This document shows, one piece after another, positions 1-12,265 of a DNA stretch of 64,000 nt. A model generated the notes under the pieces. The model was not told where the DNA came from and did no database searches. It saw nothing but the letters and a program-made list of their open reading frames with translations. The stretch is from assembly GCA_029168955.1 (NCBI GenBank), contig JAPDOI010000117.1, positions 1,054,001 through 1,118,000 on the forward strand, in the 5' to 3' direction. The position numbers were made by a program, and so were the translations under genes. This DNA is from Aplectana chamaeleonis. Lineage: Eukaryota > Nematoda > Chromadorea > Rhabditida > Cosmocercidae. Position 1 is the first letter of the stretch. Every line of letters begins with the position of its first letter.

Positions 1-495
1 GGCCAAAACTCTTGGAGAAAGTATGAGAACTGCATGTTTTTTGGGTTTTCCGCTTATTTAGGGAGAATCTTGCCCTAATCACTATGGTACCTTTAGAACT
101 GCTTGAAATCCTTTACATTTTGATTATACTCGCACAAATATCGCCTGAGTCCAATGTTTTAAAGTGCGACTTCTGTACACGTTCTCATTAAAAACCGCTA
201 TTTTTCCCGTTTCAGCTACATTACATAAGTGGCCCACATCGAGAGCTATGTTCGTCCCTTCTGTCGTAGCAGATCATGTGATAAGAAAATCTCAAGAAAA
301 TCAGTAATCGGATATGTTTCGTCACAAATACGAATATGGCGTTAAGAAACCAAGCAAAATTCAAAACAAAGGAGAAAAGACATCGTTGTGGCCAAATAAC
401 TTTAGATCAGGAAGGAAAAACCTGCGGCCTGTTTCTGTGTGATCATGACAGCGTGCGCCTAAGGCAGCGTCCATACTTGGCGAGGACGCAAGCAG

Positions 496-557
496 GTGGT
501 TGCTCGTCGTTTTTTGGGCGTTAGGTCTCCGGTGCCCAGAAAACGACGGGCAACCAC
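496..557. repeat. Hairpin inside R1
   Basis: The arms GTGGTTGCTCGTCGTTTT and its near complement enclose a 25-base loop. The hairpin is kept in copies B (near 19,515-19,580) and C (near 26,620-26,680). Confidence 0.75.
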
Positions 558-1682
558 GTTCTCGCTGGTGCTGATTCGATCAATTCTGCTTGACCTGCTG
601 ATGATCAATTAATCAAGTCGAATGATTGGCTGCTCATTTACCAGGCTAAGTGCTCTAGGCACAGAGCAATAAGTTTAAGACCTGCTGATTTTTTCCTGCA
701 GCGGGTATGAGCAGCAAGCGTGAGCGCGCGAGGGCGAGCGTGGACGCGCGTGAGCGGCAAGCAAATCGTGTTCTCTCTATGACCATCAATTTCGCGTAAT
801 CGCACTGACGCAGTCGAACCTTGCACGCCACTACTGCATTAAAGATTACGGAAAATGAAATCGCTGAAGCTTACATTCACTAAAATTCCGTGAAGTTCCT
901 GATTCACCGTCAAGTCTGCGATAACTGAGCCGCGCGGCGCTGAGCTGAAGCGGGCGCGGCCGCGCACCGTGTGTCGGATTTTCGGACCCCTGTTATACTT
1001 CCACAATAGTACCTAAATCCTAGAAAACTCGTCCTGAATCGTCGCGTCGCGGCAACTGTCAGCTTTAAAGTGCAAAAAACGGACATGTTACTAGAATGGG
1101 GCCATTAATATACAATATTACTAGCATGATACTGGGTAGAAAAGTTGTGCGAACAAGTGTGGACAAATAAGGCGTGATCTGATCGCCACGCCACTTTTGG
1201 TCGCACCACGGCGCGCTTCAATATATGGCTCTGTTCCAAGCGGGTTGTTATTGTTTTGTGTAATCACAGCACACATCCGCCGCGCAAACATCTACTCTCA
1301 CCCCCTCCCCCCCCCAAATAGTACTTCAATCGAGGCTGCCCAGTTCATCGATTTATTGATTTTCTAATAATTGAAAATAGTCTTGTCGCTCTCAAAATGT
1401 TGTATACATATTTCTGAAGGTCTACTGAGGTCTCTGGGCTCTCGCAAAGTTTAATGGCTTCTGTGTGGGCGGAGCCTATAGTACACTCGGCCACGCCCAT
1501 CTCTGTAGCTAGAAAACCTCCCCGGTGATGAAAACGTGCATATTCAGACCGGAGCCATACTTCACCGCAAGGCGCCGTAGACGTATATTGAAATTGTCGC
1601 TGCTGTGAAGTACGTCTCCACCCTAATCGCATTTTTGCATGATTTTCCCCACATCCTCTCTGAGACCGATCTGTGCCCTGGT

Positions 1683-2730
1683 TATAGGGTGCGCTTTAAA
1701 TATGGTAACAAGGTCTCAAATCCCATCCCGTCGACATATGTGTCCACCCTGCATACTCTGTTCTTCACATATAACCTCTCTCACCAATCGCACAAAGTTT
1801 CGGAGCGCGAAATTGTTTTTGAAGCAAATGGTGAGCGAGAAATTAAAGGGCCACTGATTTTTCACAGTGGAACTTGTCATTGAGTCGGCTTCGGTAACTG
1901 TTGCTCGTTTCCCCTCATGTGACCGTGGAGAGCTGCTTCAGTGGGATTATTTTCTAGCAGAGGGTGTATGCTCGAAAACATAGGATAGCTGGAGCCCTCG
2001 GACCCTCTATCAAAAGAACGCGAGGGCAAATTACCGAACTCCAATTTCGGGCCAGGTCAGTGTTCAAGCTAGCTGAATTCATGCCATTTTTTTCGTTTCC
2101 ATGATGACGTGCAGGCAAAAAACCTGGATTTCACGTGCCCCTGAAGGTTTTCTTTCGATCTGTACCCATATTAACAACTTTTCTCGAAAATCAATAAAAT
2201 CGATCGATTATCGATTTTCTTCAGAAATCAATTAGAAGTCCAAGAATTTGATGAACAATATTCTGCCGCACTTGACCACAAAGTTAGCCGCCTGGATGTT
2301 TTCAGGGAATGCAAAATATAACGAAAATGTGGATGCGCTGAAATTGACAGGGCCACGTATGGAATTCAGCATATTGCCCTCACGTTCTTCTGGTAGAGGG
2401 ACTCAAGACTTCAGCTATGATAGGTTTTCAAGCAGACACCTTCTGCTTCAAAATGACCCCGAGAGCAGTTTTCTAGGTCCCTGAAGTAGGAAATATCATT
2501 GAAGATGACAACGAGTCGATCTACTTCTTACCGATTGAGGAACCCTCAGGCGTTTGCCCACTATTGATTCCAAAAACGATTTAGCGCCAAGAAATTTTGC
2601 ACGTTTTGAGGGAGAGCTTCATAGAAAAGAAAAGACCACAGAAGCCAATTCGTCACGCACATATCTATGTCGACGGGATGATATTTGGAACCTTGTCACC
2701 TTATTTAAAGCGCACCCTGTATATCCTGCC
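1683..2730. mobile_element. Inverted-repeat element inside R1 copy A
   Basis: The left end (1,683-1,745) contains GGGTGCGCTTTAAATA and CCGTCGACATA. The right end (2,655-2,728) is its reverse complement with some mismatches. The same pair sits at 20,888-20,950 and 21,860-21,928 in copy B. No transposase domain is visible between the ends. Confidence 0.6.
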
Positions 2731-2745
2731 GCTGCGGGGTAGAGT

Positions 2746-4010
2746 ATAACACTAGCCTGAGGTACATTCGTGTGTGTCTGGTCGTATCGCGTTATTTCTA
2801 TTCGCACCAGAAGAACTCTTAGAGCGTATTGATTTGAAAAAAATATTGCATGTGTCAGAAATAAATTATGTATATATACCAAAAAAAAAAACAAAAAATA
2901 CCAAAAATAAATTATAGAGTGCCTAAGAAATAGCTGCATAGGCGCTTTTTCTTCACCTCAACTAAGGTCAATGCATTGATCATATGTGGGCTTGAAAGTT
3001 CCCTTTCGCGGTGGAGAAATCGATTTTTGAAAAACCTGTCCCACCGGTGGGACAAGTGGTCGTGAATGGGTCAAAAATAGAGAAATATTGAAACGAACCC
3101 GTTCAAAGCTGTATTCAACCATTTATGAAAAAGAAAACTCTTAGGTGTTACGAACAGCTAGGGCGAAGTCTCCTGGAAGGAGTGGACATGATTCTTTGCA
3201 TGAAAAAAAGAATCAGTTTTGAAAGCTCCTTCTATCATTTTTCATTATTTGTGATGAAAAGAAAAACCAGTTTTGAAAAGAAACGCTAGATTAATAGACA
3301 TCGTTCCAGCCGCGAAGCTGCTAGAGAGGATTGATTTGATCAGCATTTTTTGTGATCACAGATTTAACGGTTGATGGATGACATGTATATCTCGTTTCTG
3401 GTTCCGCGCCAAACCTTTCAAACAAATTTCTGAAGATTTCCTTTTGGATTCAAGTGAGAGGGTCCAGAGGGCAACTGCTGACAAAATTTGAGCAAAGACA
3501 AAACCTGAGAATCTTCCACAGCCCGACTTATGGTCCCTCAAATATCGCCTTGGTGTCATATCCAGTAAGTCGGCGATTTCTCCATTTTTTCCCATTCCAG
3601 TCGCCTTACAAAACGGCTCATCGCCGAATCCCCGATAATTATATACTGACTACCACCTTGCTTGAAAGGGATGGGAAAGCGTTCAAATGTTAGGCATCAT
3701 CTATGTAATGTGTTTATTGGTTGCAAATAGGGAAATAATGAAAGTGAGCCCTGCAATACTGTCTTTAACCATATACAGAAAAAAGAGAACTCCTAAGAAG
3801 TCGAACGGCTAGAACGAAGTTTAACGGCAGCAGTGGACATGGTTTTTGCATGGAAGAAAGAATACTAGTTTCGGAAAGCTCCTTCCTTCGATTTTCATTA
3901 TTTGTGTCGAAAATTTGCGATAGTCGTCCACTCATGCAGAAATCATAAAGGTAGGCAGAGATAACGGTTCCCTATTAGGTCCTTGTTATAAGTAAACGAT
4001 AGTCAATAGT
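2746..4010. other. No gene seen; degraded repeats
   Basis: Around 2,955-3,070 there is one end of the TTAA/CCCATTCACG family with its CCCACCGGTGGGAC palindrome. The stretch 3,400-3,640 is an inverted copy of sequence at about 26,730-26,900. Nothing coding is supported. Confidence 0.6.
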
Positions 4011-4314
4011 AGGCCGTCCTGAATCGTTCACGAGCCGGCCGGGTGCTATGTGGGAAGGGGAGGGGCACTGTTGTATCGCACCTGGCCACGCCCATTTTTC
4101 CGTGCCGCAATGACTCTCCTGATTTTGGCAGGGGAGGGAAACCCCGGGTAGGTGCTCAAATTTAGTGCGGCACAGTAAAATGGGCGTGCCCAAGTCCATC
4201 GCGCCATAGTGCCCCCCCCCCTTCCCACTTAGCACCGCCGGCCGTAGTCTGGCTTAATCCATAAGACTGCCTTGCAAATCAATGGGTGGAAGTGGGTGAG
4301 ACTACGGACGGCCT
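4011..4314. mobile_element. Small inverted-repeat element (AGGCCGTCC ends) hosting a hAT-type MITE
   Basis: The ends are AGGCCGTCC and GGACGGCCT. An uninterrupted 100-bp relative, in reverse orientation, lies at 15,900-15,999. Confidence 0.75.
4042..4236. mobile_element. hAT-type MITE with 8-bp target duplication
   Basis: This 195-bp foldback has GGTGCTA termini and is flanked by GCCGGCCG at 4,034-4,041 and 4,237-4,244. The empty relative at 15,900-15,999 holds a single copy of that 8-mer. Another member is at 43,090-43,276. An 8-bp duplication is typical of hAT elements. Confidence 0.8.
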
Positions 4315-4908
4315 CAGAGGGCGCACAGAATGACAGTTTTCGTCCCTGCTTCACGTGTTTTGCACTCGTATCGATCGATTGACAACATCTGGACTTTGGA
4401 TGCGGAGGGTGACGAAGACTGCCGCGTCACGCGCTTGGGGAGACTATGAATACCTCAGCGGCGACGCCATGGCGCAGCGGGAAAAAAGGTGCATTAGCTT
4501 TTCCAAACAAGCAATTTCTACACCTGCGTTCACCATCACGACAGCAGAGGATAGTAGTGGAATTAATTACCATGGAAGCGAAGGAGATCGATGATGGATT
4601 TATAATGGAAAACGACGAGAAAGTCGTTACAGTCATCGCCGCCATGGCGGAGCGGGCATCACACTTGCTGCGCGGGGATGGCATCAGACCATTCACACTC
4701 CAAGCCACGCCCGCGCGTGCCGCGCTGGTGTTGAGTAGTATGATAAGCGCCTAAGTGGCAGAGGCGTCGGACGTTTTTTTGAAAAGTTCACGCCGGGAAT
4801 GGCTGGAGTTATAGTAATCTGTCCAAATCTCGATGTTGGACCTTGACGTTAACATCGAGCTTATGTTAACGCTCATCGTTAGTTACATAATTTACATGTG
4901 TGCGTTAA
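4315..4908. other. No gene recognised
   Basis: Open frames here (for example 4,446-4,754) show no recognisable domain or splice support. Confidence 0.5.
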
Positions 4909-5378
4909 AAGCGGTGTTCGCGATAAATCTCGTCTTTTTGAGTTTTCGGTGTGAAACACTACGCTGGCAGATGCTGGAGAGGATAGGGTCGAAGGAAACA
5001 GCGAGAACGGGCCAGAAATCGATGAAAACGGTTGCGAAGTGAAGATTTCTTTAGCCCAGTGCGCCTGCCTAGCCCGCCCCGCCCCTTGCTCCGACGAGCC
5101 TGTGCCGCCGTGAACGTTTCCGATGGCAATTTGTCAAGCAACTCCGCCACGTCAAGCCTGATCGATTCGCGCACATTTTGCCATTTGCGCGCGCTCGCGG
5201 AAACTAGCAGGGCGCAGAAGCTCGTCCGCGCCTTAAACTTATACGTACGTAAGAACCCGCTATTTTAGCATATTCTGAGCTTTTTTCTTCGCTGTTTCTC
5301 CACTATGCGAAAGCTCGCGACCAAGTGACCCCATTCTTGTGTCGAGTTCGGATATGATATTAATCGTGAACACTGCTT
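4909..5378. mobile_element. TTAA-flanked MITE, AGGCAGTG family
   Basis: The left end is AAGCGGTGTTCGCGATAAA after TTAA (4,905-4,908). The right end is the complement (TCGTGAACACTGCTT) before TGAA. Termini match the family found at 25,682, 31,617, 32,607, 35,648, 59,116 and 61,526. Confidence 0.7.
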
Positions 5379-6164
5379 TGAATTGCTAACCACGAATTCC
5401 AGAATATTATTCATTCTTTCTTTCAAAAAATCATATCCACAACTTTCGGAAAGCATCGTCCAGCTGTTTGTTAACTCAAAGGGTTAGCTTTCTTATATAT
5501 AGTGAAAGAGGGTAGGGCATGTTTTTAACCATTGTTCTAACCCATATAAACTTCGGCTCACTTTTTTCTGAGATTTTTTTCGATCCGCTCAAAAGTGAAA
5601 ATAAGCAAAAAATTTCTTCTATCCTAGTTCCCAGTAAATCATCGTAGAGGCAAGCAGATAGAAACTCTATACTTATAAGATGACCTCGATGGAATGTTGG
5701 GTAGTTAGAACAGCATTATGTGACCCCTTATGGCGAGCGATATGGAAATAGAACCCCAATACTTGCTGGCCTGCGATCCTAGAGCGAGGAAAAATCGACC
5801 CTCAACTAGGTATGGTGGTCAAGAACGGCCGCTGCGGCCATGCGAGGGACAACTGTTCCTTCTTCATCGCGCGTAATGGAAAGCCACTCCAATTGTGATC
5901 GCTTCGTGGCAAACGCCCTACATCGCTGGGTCGCGGCGACGAAATCCTATGTTTCACTGCATCGCTGCTTGAAGAGCGATTCTCAATGGTCGCTGACCAT
6001 CGCTCCATCGCGGCCAAAATGGCAGCGATGGAGCGATTGCCAGCGAATGACACGTTTCGTGTAATAAACGTTGACCCTTTCACATGACAAGATCAGTGTT
6101 TTCGAGCCGAAACGCGTTATTGATGAATACCAGCCATTAATTTCACTGATTGATTGAATTTCTT
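5379..6164. other. No gene seen; local hairpins
   Basis: A hairpin at about 5,998-6,042 is made of ATCGCTCCATCG and its complement. No coding evidence was found. Confidence 0.5.
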
Positions 6165-6296
6165 CTATCATCCGTGGGCCTATGCACTATGAACAGAATC
6201 GCTGCCGCTGCTACATCGCTGCAGCAGCGGCTATCATCCGTGGGCCCATGCACTATGAACAGAATCGCTGCCGCTGCTACATCGCTGCAGCAGCGG
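6165..6296. repeat. Tandem duplication, 2 x 66 bp
   Basis: Two adjacent 66-bp units starting CTATCATCCGTGGGCC differ by one base in the part compared. Each unit contains CTGCAGCAGCGG, and ATCGCTG recurs around them. Confidence 0.9.
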
Positions 6297-8138
6297 ATGC
6301 AAAATCGCTGCGATGAAAAACAGCAGCGATGCAGTCAAAACTAGGCTTGAGTTAGCAGTCCAAGGTGTGCGCCGGAGCAGCACTTCCTCGGTTACCAGAC
6401 TGTTCTTTTAAGGTGAGGACTGCGAAAAAGGTCCGCAAAATCAAGTCAACCCCCATGAAATCCCCAGGAAAGCGCCTAAACGCTCTCTACTAGTCGCAGA
6501 TTAGAACCAGGAGTGCGTATCAACAAGCACTCTACTAGCCGAATGCCAGGATTGCGCATCAGTACGCACTCTACTAGCTGTAAAAAATAGCGAGGAGTGC
6601 AGGTATTACCCTGCAACCCGAGTACAGTGAGGAATTAGGCAGGAGCGCGCCTAAGCAGCGCTCGACTGGGCCAGAGATAGTCCTGGGGGAACAGCGAACA
6701 GGCGCTCGCTGTGAGCTCTTGAACGGCAACTGATCTTTCCTGATCATGCGTGGAACACGTTGACAGTGGGTCCCCGCCCAGTGATCAAAAAGGCAATCGG
6801 TTAAACTGGAGATCAAGATAGGAGCTGAATGGTAGAAAGCAATCGTAATTGAAATGAAGCAGTGTTATATAATACAAAGTCTAATGAGGACTTTTCTGGA
6901 GAGATTGTGCCGGATCGACAACACTTATGTTCAAATTGTCATTGAAAATGCAACTCTCTGAATGGGTCAGTGCTACCCAAACATTGCACGGTAGTCAAGT
7001 CCTAAGGATGCCAAAAAGTTTTTTTTGGTGTTTGTTTCGATAAAAGAGAAGCGAGTAAGAAATGGGTTTGCTTTTTTACCACCCAAAATTTAGCTAAGTG
7101 TAAGTTCTAGCAAGTGAAGCTGTTATTTCCCACCGCTTGAGAATGACGTTCTCACCAATACTGCTGGAAAAACTCTGTGGAAAACTGGAAATTAAACAAA
7201 CTAGTACAATATTTAGATAAATTCCGGAACACTTTCACGAATACAGACAAAAAAACGGAGGTAACACATGTGAAACAGCTGATCAATGCCTTTCAAACAG
7301 ACAACAGTTGCGAAAGTTGTGGCACTTTCCATACAGTAGGTTACTTTTGCGCCAGCACTGTTTTGATGACTCATTACCCCTCTCTCGTTGGAGATCTCGC
7401 TGCCGGCCGCGAATTCACTTACAGTTCAGGTAGGTTACTTCGCGGCCGGCAGCGAAACCAAAGCAATGGGGTCTCGAAGCGATTGCAAATTTCATAACGC
7501 GCCTAATGACAGATTTCGAATCATATTTCAGCAATTGTGGCCTCGAGTCACTTACCAGAAGATCCACCGGATACCGGAGGATAATTTTCGTCGCCGAGGG
7601 GAGGGGGCTCCCCACGGCTTGGGGGGGGGGTGGTACCCAACTTTGGGGTCACCTCCCCACGGTCCACGGTGGGGTGCACCCACTGCGGACCGTGGCAGTG
7701 GGGTGACCCCCCCTTCTGGGGACCCCAAAGCGGATTACCACAGTGGCATGTCCCAGGGGATGCCAGGCGGGTAAATTTTTGTGATGGTGCGCTCATGGCG
7801 AAATTTCAATGAATGGTGCGCGTCTCGGAACACTGCCGACGGTGAGCGCACCTTGTCGCACTCGGACGCGCGCTGGGAGCAGCATAAATCGCGAGATGTG
7901 GCGTGGATACCAAGGCTGGGAGCAGCATATGTCCCGTGAACTGGGGTTTCAAACGCAAAACTGGCAGCAGCATATGCTGCGGTGATTCCGCCCCGTCACG
8001 CCCACTTTTTCTGTACCTAGGGAACGACCTTGCCCTAGAAACTTCCATGATGTGTCCTAGGTGCTCAGCGATTATGCGAGCAATCCTCAAAAAGTTCAAG
8101 ATTGTAATGCCACAGCGATGCTAGTTCGCACACCGCAT
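6297..8138. other. No gene seen; two GC-rich inverted repeats
   Basis: Arms of 15 bp (GCTGCCGGCCGCGAA) face each other at 7,399-7,453. A G-rich foldback occupies 7,645-7,710 (GGGGTCACCTCCCCACGG against its complement). The ORFs crossing these arms are by-products of the repeats. Confidence 0.6.
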
Positions 8139-8330
8139 GATCTGCTATCCCATAGCGATACTATTCCGCGGAAGAGCTGCATTTCGACGCCATAGGAATG
8201 CTATTTCACGAAGGAGCTGCATTTCAGTGCCATAGCGATGCTATATCGCGCAAAAGCTGCATTTCAGTGCCATAGCGATGCTATATCGCGCAAAAGCTGC
8301 ATTTCAGTGCCATAGCTATGCAATAGCCAT
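8139..8330. repeat. 40-bp tandem repeat, about five units
   Basis: Units containing GCCATAGCGATGCTAT and GCTGCATTTC repeat every 40 bp. The two units at 8,219-8,298 are identical and the outer ones are degenerate. Confidence 0.9.
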
Positions 8331-8342
8331 GCAAAAATTCTC

Positions 8343-8535
8343 AGACAAGCCGACTCGATATGGCTTTTTTATACAGTTTTCTCCAATTTTGTTTAGTTTC
8401 CAGTTTCCAAAACCCACCCAGAGTCAAGAGATCGGCGGCTGCGCCGTTGGAAACTCCTCCGACTCGAAGGCGCGCGGCCGCAAAGCGTGTCGAGACGCAA
8501 TTGCGGACCGGAATTTAAACCAGAGAAGCACAGTA
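8343..8535. mobile_element. TA-MITE (CTGTGCTTATC family), truncated copy 1
   Basis: Only the centre (CCGACTCGATATGGC) and the right arm ending AGAAGCACAGTA remain; the left arm is missing. Confidence 0.8.
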
Positions 8536-9085
8536 GGTGCAAATTTGCAAAGAATTGGTCTTTTTGGGTGCTAATCACCATGCGATTCACCATCGGCTTA
8601 TGATTTTTATGAATCGCGATCTTTACTATGTATAAAACGTCACTCATCCGCCTTAAATGATTTCGGAATTTCCAAAGAAGTATCTTTAAATGATCACTGC
8701 CTTAAAAGTCCCCGGTCAAGTTTTAGTCAAGTCTGAAATTGAACAAAATTACCTCACATATAGAGTAATCAGTTCAAAAGGGACAGGACGAAAACGAATT
8801 ACAGCTCCGTGTCAAGCACCTAAAAATGAGCCTGTGTTGGAATATAAATGATTAGATCTATATTGAAAGAAGATGAAGAAACACTTTGTCATAAAAATAG
8901 TGTGTATTTGGTCGTGGACGCACTATTGCGTCAACTCCATTTGCAGGCGGCCGGCCGATCTCCAATCACGTCGTTGAGCACTCTCTGTCGCGGCGACTTC
9001 GTCGTATACGCGACGAAGTATGCACTAGGCCTGAGTTGACGCACCGTAGAAAACGTCATGAAAACCGGCTACTTACTCCGAGGCT

Positions 9086-9367
9086 AATGTGCTTATCTGA
9101 GCCAAATTCCGGTCCGCAATTGCGTCTCGACACGCTTTGCGGCCGCACGCGCTGAAGTCAGTCGAGTTTCCAGCGCCAAAGCCGACTCGATATGGCTTTT
9201 TTATACAGTTTTCTCCAATTTTGTTTACTTTCCAATTTCTAAAACCCACCTAGAGTCAACAGATCGGCGGCTGCTGCGCTGCAAACTCTTCTGACTCGGA
9301 TGCGCGCGGCCCCAAAGGGTGTCGAGACGCAATTTCGGAGCGGAATTTGGCCCAGAGAAGCACAGTA
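9086..9367. mobile_element. TA-MITE (CTGTGCTTATC family), copy 2
   Basis: Both arms are present. The left end is TAATGTGCTTATCTGAGCC and the right end is GAGAAGCACAGTA. A NotI-like GCGGCCGC block lies in each arm, as in all family members. Confidence 0.88.
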
Positions 9368-9611
9368 CAAGGGGGCTTTTGTCAGAGTGAACGAAACGAC
9401 TAACATAAATTTCGATAATGGGACCCTTATGTGATATGGCTGGAACGGGAAAAAAATGGCCGTTTGCCTTTTTAATCAAAACGTGCCGAAAGCAAAAAAA
9501 ATGATCACATTTAATATATAAGACTTAGGCGATAGTTTTGTGATCATAATTATGTTCGTAGAAGGTTTCAAGTAATTTCGGTGGTACCCTTGTGATCAGA
9601 TCGGGATTTCC
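9368..9611 (-). repeat. Inverted fragment of R1
   Basis: The motifs ATGGCTGGAACGGGAAAAA and GGTGGTACCCTTGTGATCAG match, in reverse, the first 250 bases of R1. Confidence 0.65.
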
Positions 9612-9615
9612 TTAA

Positions 9616-10075
9616 AGGCACAGTCCAACCTTGAAATCGTTTCCCAGTTTTAAAGCTTATCTTGGAGAGAATGTCGGAATCATCACAACGGTGTCTACAG
9701 AAATGCTCAGAACCCACTACGAACGGAGTTATGGCCCCTCAAAGATTGTAAACTCGGACTATGAGAATTTCGTGGACGAGTTGTCGCGGTCCTGTTTTTC
9801 CTCGTCGAACGCAGTCATAACGCGGGAGAAAATCACATTATAAAGTTGGGCCCATAGCAAATATAAGAACATAGATTTTGATTTGATTCAACTTCGTTTC
9901 TCGTCCCTATTGAGACCGAAAGCTCCGAAGTCGGCGGAGCGAATGGGTGCTGATTTTGGGGGCGGAGAGAGTGGGTGATCGGGTTTTCTCGCTTATTCTG
10001 AAGAGTTGAGATTCCGCGTATGGCAGGGTTGCTACACAGGACGTCCGGGCCAAGATATCAAATTTTACCCAAGGC
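9616..10075 (+). mobile_element. TTAA-flanked MITE, AGGCACAG subfamily, right end unclear
   Basis: TTAA (9,612-9,615) precedes AGGCACAGTCCAACC. The internal sequence aligns with 28,177-28,661 and, in reverse, with the element ending at 63,567. The far end could not be placed. Confidence 0.5.
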
Positions 10076-10109
10076 ATATCTCCTTCTTCTATCTTTTTGC
10101 GTCTTTAAG

Positions 10110-11090
10110 GATAAGAGTAAAATATAAAGAAAACTCATATAATTTCTCTTTACTGCTGCAGAATAAATTAAATATTCGCTATTTAGACGTCTTCCTTTTG
10201 AAATTGGGATCTTCACGCATAGAAAAAAATCAAGAAATCGAGAAAAGAATTTTCTCTAAACTTTTTTTATTCGTTTTATGCAAGAAAATGACATCCATTG
10301 TGCCCAAAAAATTGATTTCATCTGTCAACGCGACCTGGAAGTTTTTCCGTTATAATGGAGGTAAATTTCGAGCTCTTCAACGAATTTTGCTATTTGTGAC
10401 GAGTAGAACTGATAACCAAATTTTTTCATGATATTTTTGAAACTTTTTTTTTAATTTCTAAATGGCATCGCCAATTCGCTATTTTTGCCAGGAAGTGGGC
10501 ATGTCTCACTCAGGTTTTGGATTCGCATAGGGCTATTCATAGCGGGTTTTAGCCGTTTTTTCGGCATTCTTATTCGATCGACCCTGACCTTCAGATTTCC
10601 GGCGATTACTCGAGGTCTTCTATAATGTGACACAGTCAGCAGACACGCTCGAAAAATGTGTTGAGATAGGTACGCTACTTGGACCGTATGGTCCCTAGTA
10701 GAACGCTCACGCCGCTGGAAGCATCGAAATGAGTGAAAAGTACTAAATTTGAGTCGGAAATTTTCGTCAGCCACGCCCATAAGCTTCCAACCCCGCCCCC
10801 TCAACATACGAATACGGTCACTTCGGCTGGGTTTTGAAGCATCCAACGAGGAGAGCATTCTAGTGCGGACTGTGAGCGTCTATCGGCTTAGCTATCCCAA
10901 CCGTTTTATCCTTCGTATTAGCTATTTCAACCGCTCGGAGAAAACTCGTCCTATCTTACCCCATAACAAGAACAGCCGTTATTCCTATATTTGTATGCAG
11001 TTTTCGTCGGTTTTTTCGTTAGTTCCCCAAACTAATAGCTTCAAACATTCGATTTATGACATGAAATCGATACCATTTTTGAGCATACCA
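10110..11090. other. Repeat-derived DNA, no gene recognised
   Basis: The stretch 10,130-10,440 resembles 12,730-12,830 and 13,845-14,100 (GCTGCAGAA, then a TCGTTTTATGCAAGAAAA-like segment). The stretch 10,500-10,560 resembles 32,455-32,545 in intron 2. The 141-codon frame here is not conserved between the repeat copies. Confidence 0.5.
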
Positions 11091-11093
11091 TTT

Positions 11094-12210
11094 AAGGCAG
11101 AATTCTAGCAGAAACCCTCATTCATGGATAGAGACAAGACAAACTCACACAAAGTTGCAGTGAACGCCATTAGAATTGGGCTTCATGACACTCGAAGGTG
11201 CGAAAAATGCTAAATATTTTACAGAGAGAGATTCAATTTTTCTCAGTTTTCGTCTGCAATACGTTGCAGTTCAACATTCGTTCACTCTCCTGAACCACCA
11301 CAAACCCCATGCTCCCGCAATCTACCCGTCCGACTTCAGCAACCTGCCAATCTTCCCGGAAATTTCGGCTCTTAAACCATTGGTATACCTCCCCGTCGCT
11401 GCAGCGACAGGTTTCGACAACTATCACTCATCGTGTCGAGACCAGCACCGGTGCTATGGCAGGGTCGGCCGCGGGATAGGGATGTTATAGTTTTCACTGA
11501 CGTAACCCTGGTACACTTCGTCGCCGCAGCGACGGCCCGTCGCTGTGCTGCGTACAGCGACGGGCTGTCGCTGGCTCCCCTGGACTCCATATATTCATCT
11601 ATTTCATGCTGTTTTATGTAATTTTCGCATATCATGGACAGTATAGTGACATCAAAAGACATTATAGTTTTGTACGTTTCGGTTTAGTTGTTTACCTGCA
11701 GTATTTTTTTCAATTGGGTATTTATGTGCTGTCATTATTCCATTCAATTACTTATGAATCATTCTTTTTATTTATGCATTTGTCTAGGCTGCCGAATGTA
11801 TGGATTATATTCCAAGCCGACGTATTTTGCCTCTTCTTTGAAACTAGATTTTCCGCTTCTCCTACTACCAACCAAAAACAGGGATGGTTAAAACGACTAT
11901 AATGATGATCATATTGTGACAGAATGTGAAAACAATTGGAAATGTCACGGAATCCCACATAAACTGTGATGGCATGACCATAATCGATTTTTTTGTTTGC
12001 TGTGCAGATGCGCGTGTGCGGAAATGTCAGTCCGCAAAAGCGCGTGGAACTCAATGCGGCGACGAAGACTCCGTCGCCGTGTCCGTCGCCGGCGACCGGC
12101 CGTCGCTGAAGTATACCAATGGCCTTATCTGCGGCGACGCTGTAAAAGTCACGTGTCGGGGCGTGCAAACGCGCAGAAAAAAACGGCTGCAGACTCTTCT
12201 GCACATATAG
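11094..12210 (+). repeat. Dispersed repeat also found at 33,105-33,500
   Basis: The left part (AGGCAGAATTCTAGCA...) and the right part (GACGCTGTAAAAGTCACGTG) both match a contiguous block in adenylate kinase intron 2. Here an element of about 750 bp splits them. Confidence 0.7.
11375..12124. mobile_element. Harbinger-type inverted-repeat element with TTA duplication
   Basis: The ends are CCATTGGTATAC and its complement, flanked by TTA at 11,372-11,374 and 12,125-12,127. The matching site at 33,391-33,410 is empty, with one TTA. CGTCGCTG hairpins lie near both ends. A 3-bp TTA or TAA duplication is characteristic of PIF/Harbinger elements. No transposase is seen. Confidence 0.65.
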
Positions 12211-12265
12211 TTTGTAAGTTGATATATATGCACAAGTGTATTGTGTTACGTCATTAGAATTTATG

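Larger units (their letters stand above)
1..2745 (+). repeat. Long dispersed repeat R1, copy A (cut by window start)
   Basis: The segment is repeated nearly base for base at 18,899-21,930 and partly at 25,639-26,720 and 27,030-28,715. It starts inside the right end of an SL1-like MITE (AAAACTCTTGGAGA). It has short ORFs such as 1605-1883 that are shared with copy B but resemble no protein I know. Copy A lacks two insertions seen in copy B and so gives their empty sites. It may be a non-autonomous transposon or part of a segmental duplication. Confidence 0.8.

Noticed and set aside
1605..1883. Possible 92-residue protein conserved between R1 copies
   Set aside because: Conservation is equal inside and outside the frame and it overlaps the inverted repeat, so the repeat explains it.
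7388..7774. Gly/Pro-rich 128-codon frame
   Set aside because: It lies on the G-rich foldback at 7,645-7,710 and is open on both strands because of composition.
8139..8330. CRISPR-like array
   Set aside because: Units are contiguous 40-bp tandem repeats without unique spacers, in eukaryotic DNA.
10006..10431. 141-codon plus-strand frame
   Set aside because: The same DNA recurs at 12,730-12,830 and 13,845-14,100 without a conserved frame.
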